Assembly (NCBI RefSeq): GCF_030238365.1
Contig: NZ_JASSOT010000080.1
Location: forward strand, 112,013 to 176,012
Direction of reading: 5' to 3'
DNA: 64,000 bases
From: Lelliottia wanjuensis
Lineage (GTDB): Bacteria; Pseudomonadota; Gammaproteobacteria; Enterobacterales; Enterobacteriaceae
Under the pieces are notes generated by a model. That model had not been told where the DNA came from. It saw only the letters and a list, made by a program, of their open reading frames with translations, and ran no database searches. The position numbers and the translations under genes are program-made. Positions 42,506-51,798 of this stretch are shown piece after piece. The stretch's first letter is position 1, and each line of letters opens with the position of its first letter.

Positions 42506-44059
42506 TTAAGCGTCTTTGTGCTGATAATCGGCAATCACCTTGCTGTAACCCCAGGCGAAGAGATCGTGGTCGCGGTTCTCGCTCCAGCCCGACAACATCC
42601 CCAGATTAACCTTTTTCGCATAATCCAGAAGCTGCGACTGATTATCGAGGGTGAAGGTCTGGCCCTGCACATCGTTGTCCCCGAACATCGGCGTTGCGCC
42701 GGTTCGACGCCACGCCTGTTTAGCGCTCAGCTGCGGCCAGTTCGCCACGATCTGCGTGTTCATCGCGTCGAGCGCATTTTTGACACCGGTAAACATATCC
42801 GCAGGCGAATCCGCGCCAAAGTCCATCGTCATGCCATTGATCATCGAAGGCAGGATATCGGCATCGGCCAGCATGGCAATGAAATCAATCCCATAGGAGC
42901 TTAAGCCCTGGCTGGCGGCGCTGTTTTGCCCGTCAACCGGGAGGGTGTAAGAGACCTGCAGTGACGGGTTGGCGCGCATGATGGCTTCGACTACCACCAC
43001 ATGGCGCGTCAGAACATCCGGCTGGGCCAGGACTTCGCCCTCGAGATCGAAATCGATGTATTTCAGGGCGTAGTTATCGATGATCTCCTGATACCAGTCG
43101 ATCAGGGTATCGGTATCTGCCACGGCTTCTTCGATGGGAATACCGGCGGAGCCGCCAAAGGAAATCGCCACATCGCCGCCGGCGGCGCGCAATGCCGCAA
43201 TATCGTCTTTCGCCAGGCTGCTGGTGCGGGCGTCAAAGGCGGGATCGCTTTGTCCGCCCCAGGCGGGCATCGGCGTGTTGTCGGCGCTGCTGGTCCCGGC
43301 AACAATAAATGCCAGCGTATAGTTCTTGATGCCCGAAGCGTCCAGACACATCCCGGTGGTTAACTGCGGGTAGGCCATGTAATCGATATAGGGCGCAACG
43401 GAGAAGCGGTACTCGCCCGGGTCCGGCACCGCGGTTTGCGTCGTGAAGGAGACGACGTCAGAGATGGCCGAGGTATTTCCCGCGACATCCACGGCTTTGA
43501 CGGTGGCGGTATAGGCGGTGAGTTCTGTTAAGCCGGTAATGATGGCGCTGGCAGCGTCAACGGAAAGCTGAGTTTTGCCAGAGCCCGCCGCGTACTCGAC
43601 GATATACCCGACCACGAGGACATTGTCCGTTGAAGGCTGCCAGACGAGTGATGCGGTTTTCGCCCCGGTTCCGGTGACCGTCACTCCCTGTGGAACCGAA
43701 GGAGCTTCTGAGTCGGGTGGTGCGTCGGCGGAGGCGCCATTGACGACAAACCCGGTCGGCAGCGCACCGAGCACCTCCCCGCCATTAATCCCGATCGCAA
43801 ATTCCACGGAGCCCTGAACGGGAATCCTGTTGTTATCGGTTAAATATCCGCTTACCGAGCTGCCGCTGACGGAAAATGCGAAATTAAGATCCTGACTCGG
43901 CTGTTGTCCTGCCGCGAGGGTGAAGGCTATCAGCGGATTAACAATATCGCTGTCGGTCATATTATAAAGCGTGATGATACATTTATCGTAATAGGGGGCC
44001 GGAGTGTCACCAGATTCCCATTTTGCATAAGCAATGACGGCCTGAGGGGTATTTTTCAT
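42506..44059 (-). CDS. Family 18 chitinase with N-terminal binding-type domain and FN3, no signal peptide
   Basis: A 517-residue protein. The start at 44059 has AAGGTG 7 nt upstream; the longer frame adds 26 non-native codons. There are three parts: an N-terminal beta-rich domain (about 1-110), a fibronectin type III domain (about 118-205: PPDSEAPSVPQGVTVTG ... SFTTQ), and a C-terminal GH18 barrel (about 215-517). The barrel has the motif YIDFDLEGE with the catalytic Glu near 354. No signal peptide is seen, so release would need lysis or a special route. Layout is reversed from Serratia ChiC (catalytic first). It is divergent from a LysR gene. Confidence 0.88.
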   Translation of the reverse strand: MKNTPQAVIAYAKWESGDTPAPYYDKCIITLYNMTDSDIVNPLIAFTLAAGQQPSQDLNFAFSVSGSSVSGYLTDNNRIPVQGSVEFAIGINGGEVLGALPTGFVVNGASADAPPDSEAPSVPQGVTVTGTGAKTASLVWQPSTDNVLVVGYIVEYAAGSGKTQLSVDAASAIITGLTELTAYTATVKAVDVAGNTSAISDVVSFTTQTAVPDPGEYRFSVAPYIDYMAYPQLTTGMCLDASGIKNYTLAFIVAGTSSADNTPMPAWGGQSDPAFDARTSSLAKDDIAALRAAGGDVAISFGGSAGIPIEEAVADTDTLIDWYQEIIDNYALKYIDFDLEGEVLAQPDVLTRHVVVVEAIMRANPSLQVSYTLPVDGQNSAASQGLSSYGIDFIAMLADADILPSMINGMTMDFGADSPADMFTGVKNALDAMNTQIVANWPQLSAKQAWRRTGATPMFGDNDVQGQTFTLDNQSQLLDYAKKVNLGMLSGWSENRDHDLFAWGYSKVIADYQHKDA

Positions 44060-44699
44060 AATTAACACCTTGATGAATGTGAGTGGTTTAACATTAAGCA
44101 GATGCTTAGCTGTCGGATTTGCCCGGGGAGGAGACATTTTCCCGGCGGGGTGAAGACAGATTACGAACTTCGCTCCGGCTAATTTCTTATTTTGCGAAAT
44201 AATTGTGTCTATTTTGGCGAGGGGATTCAGGACGTTTCAAAAGCCGGCTAATCCGCTTTGTGAGTGTGGTTGATATTATGATTGTGTAACAACTTGTTGT
44301 TTTAACTATTTAATTTAATAAAACTGTTTATGATTTGTGTGTCATTGTTCGCTTTAAATCAATACGTTAGCGTTTTTGTTTTCATGGTAATTATTTATAA
44401 CGTTATTAAAATTTATTTTAAGGCATTGAGAACTATTATGTTTCTTATTCTCGCCCGTTTTCTTCCGCGCTAAACCACGATACCATGACAAATAGGTGTG
44501 TCTTGTGAAGAGGATAAATAACTAAATTAAGCGGTGTAAGGTATGTTTATTTTCCTCAGGATTATTGATTTCCTGATTTGAAAAAATTGTTTCCCGGACG
44601 GAAACGCATTTTATTGCAATAGCGCAACAATGACTCTTTGCTGCGCAACCCGTTTGTTGCGCAAAAAAATGTATTAACGAATTTTTTACGAGGCTAGCT
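44060..44699. other. Long AT-rich divergent region between chitinase and LysR gene
   Basis: About 640 bp, markedly more AT-rich than its surroundings, without a convincing gene on either strand. It should hold both promoters and the LysR binding site. It has many poly-A/T stretches of the kind bound by H-NS. I could not pick out a certain T-N11-A box. Confidence 0.6.
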
Positions 44700-45554
44700 A
44701 TGGGGATATTTTTGTCAAAGAAGATGCGTTACTTCATGGTTATCATGAGAAACAAAAATTTTGGCAAGGCGGCGGAAGAGTTGTGTATCACCCGGTCGCC
44801 TTTGAGTAAGGTCTTAACCGAGCTGGAAATGTCTCTGGGAGGCAAGTTGTTTAGCCGAAAGCATAACGATCTCGAGCCGACGCAGCTGGCCTGGGATTGC
44901 TACAACCGATGCCTGCCCGCCTATCAGAATCTGCTGGCATTTGAAGACAGTCTCAGGACAAACCCTCACGACACGCAAATGCTCATCTATTTTGATATCT
45001 CCGTTCCTCAAATCCTCTTCCATCATTTACAGCGCGTTTTCCAGTCGGAAAATCTCAAATTCGAAACCCACAGAACCCAGCTGACTCATGAGGATTTTAG
45101 TGCGCTGACCTATCAGCCAAATACGGCCGTGCTGGCCTTCAGGCCGCTGGATTCTGAGCCTGGCTTGCAGTGTGATTCCTGGCACGGCTGCCACCATGTC
45201 ATTTTGCGCAAGCGAATGACCGATACTCCGAGCGGCAAGCCGAAATTCTTCGTCTGGAGGGATCAGCATACGCCACTGTATAAAGCCAGGATCAAAAACA
45301 TCCTCGGCCCGAAGGGGATTGACCCTGAGTTTATTGAACACAACCACGATCTCTTCACGCTGCTCTCCTTCGTGCGGGCGGGGAAGGGGATGTGCGTTTC
45401 GTCTGAGAAGATGGCGCAGATTTTTCGCCTTGAAGGGATTGAGGTGGAGCGCATTGAAACGTCTTATATTCGTTGCTTCGTTTATCATCACGCAGACACC
45501 CGGCAGATGGGCCTGATCAACGCTTTTAAGGATCTGCTGGTGGAGTTTGTCTGA
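44700..45554 (+). CDS. LysR family transcriptional regulator (possible chitinase regulator)
   Basis: A 284-residue LysR regulator. The N-terminal winged helix (about residues 8-65) contains MRNKNFGKAAEELCITRSPL and SKVLTELEMSLGGKLFSR. A periplasmic-binding-like effector domain follows. GAGG lies 7 nt before the ATG. It is divergent from the GH18 chitinase, the normal arrangement for a LysR protein and its target. Serratia ChiR, which controls chitinases, is also a LysR protein, so a similar role is a reasonable guess. Confidence 0.85.
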   Translation: MGIFLSKKMRYFMVIMRNKNFGKAAEELCITRSPLSKVLTELEMSLGGKLFSRKHNDLEPTQLAWDCYNRCLPAYQNLLAFEDSLRTNPHDTQMLIYFDISVPQILFHHLQRVFQSENLKFETHRTQLTHEDFSALTYQPNTAVLAFRPLDSEPGLQCDSWHGCHHVILRKRMTDTPSGKPKFFVWRDQHTPLYKARIKNILGPKGIDPEFIEHNHDLFTLLSFVRAGKGMCVSSEKMAQIFRLEGIEVERIETSYIRCFVYHHADTRQMGLINAFKDLLVEFV

Positions 45555-45887
45555 TGATTTATCCCGGTCGCTGAGACCTGTACCCTCTATGAGGTTTTAA
45601 TAAAGAGAGTGCTGACGATCTTTTTGCAGATTATTCCTGGATAACTGCTTTATTATTAATCGGCACTTCGCTATACTTCTTCATAATCTCTTTAAAATCA
45701 TCGTATTGAATATTTTTGTTTCAACTCTCCACGCTTTATCCTTAATTCCTCCACATTTGGCGATAATTTGTTTTTTACACTTTCATTGTTTTACCGTTGC
45801 TCTGACTAATTGACGATAAACCCCGTAAAGTTAATCTCGTCAACACGGCATAGCGCCGAATAATAACTGAAAGAAAGGAAAACAATT
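45555..45887. other. Intergenic region upstream of spy
   Basis: About 333 bp, AT-rich, with no gene seen. It contains the spy promoter region and a CpxR-like box at 45815-45829. Confidence 0.6.
45815..45829. promoter_or_regulatory. CpxR-like box before spy
   Basis: GATAA-N5-GTAAA is close to the CpxR consensus GTAAA-N5-GTAAA. It lies about 60 bp before the spy ATG. E. coli spy is under CpxR and BaeR control. Confidence 0.5.
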
Positions 45888-46376
45888 ATGCGTAAATTAA
45901 CTGCACTGTTTGTTGCTTCTACCCTGGCTCTGGGCGCTACCAGCATGGCGTTCGCCGCAGATACCGCGACCACCACCGCAGCGCCAACTGAAGGTAAGAT
46001 GATGCATCATAAAGGCAAGCCGGGTATGCATCACGACATGATGTTTAAAGACCTGAACCTGACTGATGCGCAGAAACAGCAGGTGCGCGACATCATGAAA
46101 AGCCAGCGTGACCAGATGAAACGTCCGCCGCTGGAAGAGCGCCGCGCAATGCATGACATCATTGCCAGCGACAGCTTCGATAAGGCAAAAGCCGAAGCGC
46201 AGATCGACAAAATGGCCGAGCAGCATAAAGCCGGAATGCTCGCCCGTATGGAAACTCAGAACAAGATCTACAACATTCTGACCCCGGGACAGAAAAAGCA
46301 ATTTAATGCCAATTTTGAGAAGCGTCTGACAGAACGTCCGGCGCCAGAAGGTAAAATGGCTCCGCCTGCTGAATAA
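45888..46376 (+). CDS. spy: Periplasmic stress chaperone Spy
   Basis: A 162-residue precursor. The signal peptide is cut after AFA (about residue 23). The mature part has two LTxxQ motifs (LTDAQKQQ near 57 and LTPGQKKQ near 136), the hallmark of the Spy/CpxP cradle-shaped chaperones. It is ATP-independent and prevents unfolding in the periplasm. A strong terminator follows. Confidence 0.96.
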   Translation: MRKLTALFVASTLALGATSMAFAADTATTTAAPTEGKMMHHKGKPGMHHDMMFKDLNLTDAQKQQVRDIMKSQRDQMKRPPLEERRAMHDIIASDSFDKAKAEAQIDKMAEQHKAGMLARMETQNKIYNILTPGQKKQFNANFEKRLTERPAPEGKMAPPAE

Positions 46377-46395
46377 TCAGCACAAACTATTAAGA

Positions 46396-46452
46396 CCGCC
46401 GGAAACCTGTCCACATAAGCGCAATCGCTGTGGACAGGTCCGGCGGTTTTTT
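46396..46452 (+). terminator. Long intrinsic terminator after spy
   Basis: Two stacked stems (CCGCCGGA / TCCGGCGG and CCTGTCCACA / TGTGGACAGG) end in six T. The pairing is nearly perfect over about 18 bp. Confidence 0.92.
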
Positions 46453-46672
46453 CTTTCGCACCCTCTTGTCACGCGCCGCCATCACGGTATGCTCCTGTAG
46501 TCGGTTTTAAGAATGAGTAGCAGAGTCAGGGCGTTAGTGTTTTTTTCATCACGACACTAAGGCCTCTTCCCATTGCTGCCGATAATACGCCTGTGAACAC
46601 CTAACGATAACAATCAAGACAGCGACGCGATATTTCGTCGCCCTGGCGCAGGTGCGCCTTTCAGGAGTGGTG

Positions 46673-47230
46673 ATGGAGTTTTTTGATATCCGCAAGATGC
46701 CGGTGAACCTCTGGCGAAATGGCGCGGGCGAAACCCGTGAGATCTGTTGCTTTCCCACGGCGACCCGTGATTTTCACTGGCGCGCCAGCATTGCCTCTAT
46801 CGCCAGCAACGGCGAATTCTCATTATTTCCTGGTGTCGATCGGGTGATTACCCTGATTGAGGGCGGTGAAGTGACCCTTGATGCGGGCCACACCTTTTGC
46901 CATACCCTGAAACGTCATCAGCCGTTCAGTTTTGCGGGCGATCATCCGGTGAAAGCGAAGCTCACCGAAGGGCAGATGTCGATGGATTTTAATATCATGA
47001 CCCGCCGGGATTGCTGTCAGGCCAAAGTGCGGGTGGCTGACCGTACCTTTACGACGTTCGCCTCGCGCGGCGGCGTGGCGTTTGTGCTGAGCGGGGCATG
47101 GCAGCTAGGGGATAAACTTCTCACCGCCGATCAGGGCGCCAGCTGGCAGGATGGAACCCACACCCTGCGCTTACTGGAATCCGAAGGTACGCTGCTGTTC
47201 AGTGAGATCACCTGGCTGCCGGGGCATTAA
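46673..47230 (+). CDS. ves: HutD/Ves family cupin protein Ves
   Basis: A 185-residue soluble cupin. The start at 46673 (MEFFDIRKMPVNLWRNG) follows CAGGAG and matches E. coli Ves, a cold- and stress-inducible protein. NLWRNGAGETREI is the HutD/Ves signature. The biochemical role is unclear. Its 3' end overlaps the end of cho by 23 bp. Confidence 0.93.
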   Translation: MEFFDIRKMPVNLWRNGAGETREICCFPTATRDFHWRASIASIASNGEFSLFPGVDRVITLIEGGEVTLDAGHTFCHTLKRHQPFSFAGDHPVKAKLTEGQMSMDFNIMTRRDCCQAKVRVADRTFTTFASRGGVAFVLSGAWQLGDKLLTADQGASWQDGTHTLRLLESEGTLLFSEITWLPGH

Positions 47231-48086
47231 GCTCAATGATCTCATACTCGCCGGAGAGCAATGGCTTACAGAGAATTTTGTAGCCGTCGTGATCAAAACC
47301 GGCGGGGGTTTTCAGCAGAGCCGTTGCCTCTTTTAAGGTGTCGACGGCACCCAGCCACAGCCAGTTATGAATGATGTGGTAGTGCGTCATCTCATGGCTG
47401 CCTTCTTTCAGCGCAATCGCGCCGTCCCACGGCCAGCAGGTGACGCGCAGCGCGGCCAGTCCGGCCACTAATCTCGCCTGATGATCTTCCACGCTCTCTT
47501 TGCCGCAGCAGGCACCGGCACAGCGTTTTAACGCCGAGCGAAAACAGGCGCGCCCGCGGGTGAGGGATTCCAGACCTAATAATCCGTAGCACAGCTTTTC
47601 GGCGTCCGCGATGGTTTGCAGGGCCTGCAGCGCTGCGCGGCGGTTGGCAAACAGCCCGTGCAGATTCTGCGCGTGAGAGAAATCAATCTCACGGGCATAG
47701 ACCACCTGCGGTTTGCCGTCGGTGATTTGCAGAGAGCAGAGCTGACGGTTGCGGCGCAGTCGTTTGTTGAACAGCGGCTGCTGCTCTTTAATCAGCCGGG
47801 CTTCGAGCAATAGCGCGCCGAGTTCACCGGCGGTTTGCATCCAGGTGATGCGCCGCGACTGGCGCAGCATCGCGGCCTCGTCGGGGGTGCGTAAATGTGA
47901 TAACACCCGGCTGCGGATATTGACGCTTTTGCCGATATAAAGCGGCATGGCGTCGCTTTCGCCATGAAAGAAATAGACGCCGGGCTGTTTCGGCAGAGCT
48001 TCCAGCCAGGGGCGAAGATGTTCGGGATATTCGTAGATGGCCGCCGCTTCAAATTCCAGTCGCGGGGCGGATTGACGCCTGCTCAC
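47208..48086 (-). CDS. cho: Excinuclease Cho (UvrC homologue)
   Basis: A 292-residue DNA repair nuclease that makes the 3' cut as an alternative to UvrC. The GIY-YIG domain is seen as PGVYFFHGE...PLYIGKSVNIRSR (about residues 32-55). I chose the GTG at 48086: AGGAG lies 6 nt upstream and the N-terminus (VSRRQSAPRLEFEAAA) aligns with E. coli Cho. The frame continues upstream through an ATG at 48113. In E. coli cho is LexA-controlled; I did not find a clear SOS box here. Confidence 0.93.
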   Translation of the reverse strand: MSRRQSAPRLEFEAAAIYEYPEHLRPWLEALPKQPGVYFFHGESDAMPLYIGKSVNIRSRVLSHLRTPDEAAMLRQSRRITWMQTAGELGALLLEARLIKEQQPLFNKRLRRNRQLCSLQITDGKPQVVYAREIDFSHAQNLHGLFANRRAALQALQTIADAEKLCYGLLGLESLTRGRACFRSALKRCAGACCGKESVEDHQARLVAGLAALRVTCWPWDGAIALKEGSHEMTHYHIIHNWLWLGAVDTLKEATALLKTPAGFDHDGYKILCKPLLSGEYEIIELNAPAAR

Positions 48087-48153
48087 AAAAGACTCCTGAT
48101 ACTGTTCAGGCATACAGTGTAGCAGAGAGGTGCCGGTTAAAAAAGAGACAAAT

Positions 48154-48182
48154 GCCGGGTGGCGGCTTCGCCTTACCCGGCA
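48154..48182. repeat. REP element upstream of cho
   Basis: GCCGGGTGGCGG...CTTACCCGGCA: the inverse orientation of the unit at 16066. Confidence 0.88.
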
Positions 48183-48217
48183 TGACTGACCGGTGCGGTC
48201 TGGTGCCCTCACCCCAA

Positions 48218-48238
48218 CCCTCTCCCACCGGGAGAGGG
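48218..48238. repeat. CCCTCTCCC-GGGAGAGGG hairpin repeat (second copy)
   Basis: A perfect 9-bp stem with an ACC loop, preceded by TGCCCTCACCCCAA. The matching unit lies at 16136-16156. Confidence 0.85.
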
Positions 48239-48248
48239 CGCAAACATT

Positions 48249-48275
48249 AAAAACGGCAACTTGCGTTGCCGTTTT
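48249..48275 (-). terminator. Intrinsic terminator after nadE
   Basis: A 10-bp stem AAACGGCAAC / GTTGCCGTTT with T runs on both strands. It lies downstream of nadE past a REP. Confidence 0.82.
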
Positions 48276-48286
48276 ACATTTACCTT

Positions 48287-48318
48287 GTAGGCCGGATAAG
48301 CGCAGCGCCATCCGGCAA
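48287..48318. repeat. REP element downstream of nadE
   Basis: GTAGGCCGGATAAGCGCAGC then GCCATCCGGCAA, 13 bp past the nadE stop. Confidence 0.88.
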
Positions 48319-48330
48319 CAGGTGCGAAAA

Positions 48331-49158
48331 TTACCGCTTCCAGAAATCGTCGAAAATCGTAATTGGCGTGTGGCGCTTGTGCTCGGTTTTCAGATACCAG
48401 CCTTCAATGGTGCGGGCGATCTTCTCATCGAGGGTTTTGCCTTCCAGATAATCGTCGATGTTTTCGTAGGTCACGCCCAGCGCGACTTCATCCGGCAGAG
48501 AAGGGCGGTCGTCTTCGAGATCGGCGGTCGGGGCTTTCTTATATAAGTGCTCCGGGCAGCCAAGCGTGGCGAGAAGCTGCTTACCCTGGCGCTTGTTGAG
48601 GCGGAAGATCGGGTTGATGTCGGTGCCGCCGTCGCCGTATTTGGTGAAGAAACCGGTCACGGCTTCTGCCGCGTGATCGGTGCCGACCACCACGCCTTTG
48701 GTCATCCCGGCGATGCTGTACTGCGCTTTCATGCGCTCGCGGGCTTTCTCGTTGCCGCGTACGAAATCGCTCAGTTCAATTCCCGCTTCGCGCAGGGCCT
48801 GCTCGCTGGCCAGGACTGCGCCTTTGATGTTCACAGTGAGAACACGGTCAGGCTGGATAAAGGCAATGGCGTCCTGGCAATCCTGCTCGTCGGCCTGCAC
48901 ACCATAAGGAAGGCGCACGGCGATAAACTGCAGGGTCTCGTCGCCGGTTTCCTGACGCAATTCTGAGATCGCCATCTGGCACAGTTTGCCGGTCAGGGTC
49001 GAGTCCTGGCCGCCGCTTATCCCCAACACCAGCGACTTCAGGAAGGCGTTGGTGTTGAGATAGTCTTTCAGAAAATCGATACTGCGGCGGATTTCATGAT
49101 TTGCGTCGACAGCGGGCTTTACGCCAAGCGCCTGAATAATCTCTTGTTGCAGAGCCAT
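48331..49158 (-). CDS. nadE: NH3-dependent NAD synthetase
   Basis: A 275-residue enzyme that amidates deamido-NAD with ammonia and ATP, the last step to NAD. The start at 49158 (MALQQEIIQALGVKP) gives the E. coli length. The P-loop LGISGGQDSTLTGKL lies near residue 46. No glutaminase domain, so it uses free ammonia. It complements pncA at 18.8 kb in NAD supply. Confidence 0.96.
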   Translation of the reverse strand: MALQQEIIQALGVKPAVDANHEIRRSIDFLKDYLNTNAFLKSLVLGISGGQDSTLTGKLCQMAISELRQETGDETLQFIAVRLPYGVQADEQDCQDAIAFIQPDRVLTVNIKGAVLASEQALREAGIELSDFVRGNEKARERMKAQYSIAGMTKGVVVGTDHAAEAVTGFFTKYGDGGTDINPIFRLNKRQGKQLLATLGCPEHLYKKAPTADLEDDRPSLPDEVALGVTYENIDDYLEGKTLDEKIARTIEGWYLKTEHKRHTPITIFDDFWKR

Positions 49159-49389
49159 TACGCCCTCCATTAGCAAAAACGAAGCAGAATGAGTATCCGT
49201 TAAAACTAACCCTTTGGGCGTAAAACGACAAGGATCACAGTTTCGAGTGCGGCAAATTGCGACGATTTAGTAGGTTATCGTTGTTTTATTAGAATTTTCC
49301 GAAAAACATGCCGCTTCGTAGTCAAAGTTGATGAATAGGATTTTTTGTTCCATGCTTAGATAACACGCTGATAAACAAGAGGACGGAAT

Positions 49390-49734
49390 ATGAACAAGAA
49401 TGTAGCGGGAATTCTGAGCGCAGCGGCGGTATTGACTATGCTGGCAGGGTGTACAGCTTACGATCGTACAACCGATCAATTCACACAGCCGGTGGTTAAA
49501 GATGTGAAGAAGGGTATGAGTCGTGCGCAGGTTGCGCAGGTGGCGGGTAAACCTTCTTCAGAAGTCACCATGATCCACGCACGTGGGACGTGCCAGACCT
49601 ATATTCTGGGTCAACGGGATGGTAAAGCAGAAACCTACTTCGTAGCACTGGATGACACGGGACACGTGATCAATTCCGGTTACCAGACCTGTGCTGAGTA
49701 CGATACCGACCCGCAGGCTCCTAAGGCGCAATAA
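49390..49734 (+). CDS. osmE: Osmotically inducible lipoprotein OsmE
   Basis: A 114-residue lipoprotein with lipobox MLAGC (Cys near 21). It has one SmpA/OmlA (BamE-like) domain, with KGMSRAQVAQVAGKPSSEV near residues 40-58. E. coli OsmE is induced by osmotic stress and stationary phase. Terminator at 49757-49782. Confidence 0.94.
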   Translation: MNKNVAGILSAAAVLTMLAGCTAYDRTTDQFTQPVVKDVKKGMSRAQVAQVAGKPSSEVTMIHARGTCQTYILGQRDGKAETYFVALDDTGHVINSGYQTCAEYDTDPQAPKAQ

Positions 49735-49756
49735 CCTGTAGCCTGCGCAATGTCAC

Positions 49757-49782
49757 AAACCGGCCTCTGGGCCGGTTTTTTT
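49757..49782 (+). terminator. Intrinsic terminator after osmE
   Basis: ACCGGCC-loop-GGCCGGT followed by seven T. Confidence 0.9.
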
Positions 49783-49828
49783 GTGCCTGCAATAATCTTA
49801 TTTCTTATCGCGAATTATTTGCCTAAAA

Positions 49829-49844
49829 TGTGAGGGTAGTCAAA
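49829..49844. promoter_or_regulatory. CRP-like site of the chb operon
   Basis: TGTGA-GGGTAG-TCAAA is one to two bases from the CRP consensus, about 150 bp before chbB. A NagC-like AT-rich stretch around TCGCGA lies just before it (about 49795-49820). In E. coli chb is controlled by CRP, NagC and ChbR. This is motif reading only. Confidence 0.5.
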
Positions 49845-49992
49845 ACGCCAGGTCAAGGAGAGACAATTGTGATGTGTCTGGAATTATCCCCTCCCTGCGC
49901 CATGCCGTATACTCCATTCAATGATAAACAATAGTAACACTCACAAACGGCCTGAAGGGCGAGGGTGAGGGTCATACAAGAGGGAAGTTGCT

Positions 49993-50313
49993 ATGGAAAA
50001 GAAACATATCTACCTGTTCTGCTCTGCGGGCATGTCAACGTCGCTGCTGGTGTCTAAAATGCGCGCGCAGGCTGAAAAGTATGAAGTTCCCGTTGTTATC
50101 GAAGCGTTTCCTGAAACGCTGGCAGGCGAAAAAGGCCAGAACGCGGACGTGGTATTACTCGGACCACAAATCGCTTACATGCTGCCAGAAATCCAGCGTT
50201 TATTACCGAACAAACCTGTGGAAGTGATCGATTCTGTGCTGTACGGCAAAATTGATGGTTTGGGTGTGCTTAAAGCTGCAGTCGCATCAATTAAAAAAGC
50301 TGCCGCTAATTAA
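49993..50313 (+). CDS. chbB: Chitobiose PTS enzyme IIB
   Basis: A 106-residue cytoplasmic phosphocarrier. It starts MEKKHIYLFCSAGMSTSLL; Cys10 is the phosphorylated residue in the lactose/cellobiose IIB fold. It passes phosphate from ChbA to the sugar at ChbC. It is the first gene of chbBCARFG, complete and in the E. coli order. Confidence 0.96.
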   Translation: MEKKHIYLFCSAGMSTSLLVSKMRAQAEKYEVPVVIEAFPETLAGEKGQNADVVLLGPQIAYMLPEIQRLLPNKPVEVIDSVLYGKIDGLGVLKAAVASIKKAAAN

Positions 50314-50394
50314 ATTTTAAATTTTTCCCGTCAAAGAGTTATTTCACATACTTACGCCGCAATATTTTCATTGCGGCATTTAAGGGTAATTTCT

Positions 50395-51753
50395 ATGAGT
50401 CAAGTTATTAGCTCTCTTGAAAAGGTCCTCCTTCCTTTTGCTGTTAAAATAGGAAAGCAGCCGCATATTAATGCGATCAAAAACGGCTTTATTAAATTAA
50501 TGCCGCTGACCCTCGCAGGGGCCATGTTCGTTTTAATCAATAACGTCTTTTTAAGTTTCGGCGAAGGCTCGTTTTTCTATTCTATGGGCATTCGGTTAGA
50601 CGCTTCCACCATTGAGACCCTGAATGGTTTTAAAGCCATCGGCGGCAACGTGTACAACGGTACGTTGGGCATTATGTCGCTGATGGCGCCTTTTTTCATT
50701 GGTTCCGCGTTAGCTGAAGAACGAAAAGTTGACCCGATGGCCGCCGGTCTTTTAGCGGTCGCGGCCTTTATGACCGTCACCCCCTACAGCGTGGGCGAAG
50801 CCTATGCGGTCGGTGCCAACTGGCTCGGTGGACAGAACATTATCTCCGGGATGGTGATTGGCCTGATCGTGGCAGAAATGTTTACCTTTGTGATTCGTCG
50901 CAACTGGGTCATTACCCTGCCAGACAGCGTGCCGTCCTCCGTATCACGCTCTTTCTCGGCGTTGATTCCGGGCTTCCTGATTCTGTCGATCTTCGGCATT
51001 ATCTCCTGGCTGCTGGCCAACCACGGCAGCAACTTCCACCAGATCATCATGGACTCCATCTCCACGCCGCTGGCATCCATGGGCAGCGTAGTGGGCTGGG
51101 CTTACGTTATCTTTAACTCCCTGCTGTGGTTCTTCGGCGTGCACGGATCCCTTGCGCTGACTGCGCTGGATAACGGCATCATGACCCCATGGGCACTGGA
51201 AAACATCGCCCTGTACAACCAGTATGGTTCTGTTGAAGCAGCGATTGCAGCAGGTAAAGAGTTCCACTTCTGGGCGAAACCGATGCTGGACTCCTACATC
51301 CTGCTGGGTGGCTCCGGGGCAACGCTGGGTCTGATTATCGCTATCTTCATCGGCTCACGCCGTGCGGATCACCGTCAGGTGGCGAAACTGGCCCTGCCGT
51401 CAGGCATCTTCCAGATTAACGAACCGATTCTGTTTGGTCTGCCGATCATCATGAACCCGGTGATGTTCATCCCGTTCGTCCTGGTTCAGCCGATTCTGGC
51501 TGCCATTACCCTGGCCGCTTACTCGATGGGGATTATCCCACCGGTGACTAACCTCGCACCCTGGACCATGCCAACCGGTCTGGGCGCCTTCTTCAACAGT
51601 AACGGCAGCATCGCCGCACTCTGCGTGGCCCTGTTCAACCTCGGCGTTTCAACGCTGGTTTACCTGCCATTCGTGGCGGTGTCGAACAAGGCGCAGGCGG
51701 TACTTGATGAGCAGGAAAGCGAAGAAGATATCGCTAACGCACTGAAATTCTAA
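50395..51753 (+). CDS. chbC: Chitobiose PTS enzyme IIC permease
   Basis: A 452-residue membrane permease of the lactose/cellobiose PTS family. It imports and phosphorylates N,N'-diacetylchitobiose. The start at 50395 (MSQVISSLEKVLLPFAVKIG) gives the E. coli length. About ten helices are seen; NEPILFGLPIIMNP carries the conserved Glu and the sugar site. Confidence 0.96.
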   Translation: MSQVISSLEKVLLPFAVKIGKQPHINAIKNGFIKLMPLTLAGAMFVLINNVFLSFGEGSFFYSMGIRLDASTIETLNGFKAIGGNVYNGTLGIMSLMAPFFIGSALAEERKVDPMAAGLLAVAAFMTVTPYSVGEAYAVGANWLGGQNIISGMVIGLIVAEMFTFVIRRNWVITLPDSVPSSVSRSFSALIPGFLILSIFGIISWLLANHGSNFHQIIMDSISTPLASMGSVVGWAYVIFNSLLWFFGVHGSLALTALDNGIMTPWALENIALYNQYGSVEAAIAAGKEFHFWAKPMLDSYILLGGSGATLGLIIAIFIGSRRADHRQVAKLALPSGIFQINEPILFGLPIIMNPVMFIPFVLVQPILAAITLAAYSMGIIPPVTNLAPWTMPTGLGAFFNSNGSIAALCVALFNLGVSTLVYLPFVAVSNKAQAVLDEQESEEDIANALKF

Positions 51754-51760
51754 GTTGTCC

Positions 51761-51780
51761 GGCGCGGGGAAACCCGCGCC
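51761..51780 (+). other. Stable hairpin between chbC and chbA
   Basis: GGCGCGGG-GAAA-CCCGCGCC: an 8-bp GC stem closed by a GNRA tetraloop. There is no T run, so it more likely protects or processes mRNA than terminates it. Confidence 0.7.
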
Positions 51781-51798
51781 AGTATAAGGAGAGAGAAG

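Noticed and set aside
51761..51780. Terminator between chbC and chbA
   Set aside because: The hairpin is strong but has no T run and lies inside an operon, so a processing or stability role is more likely.
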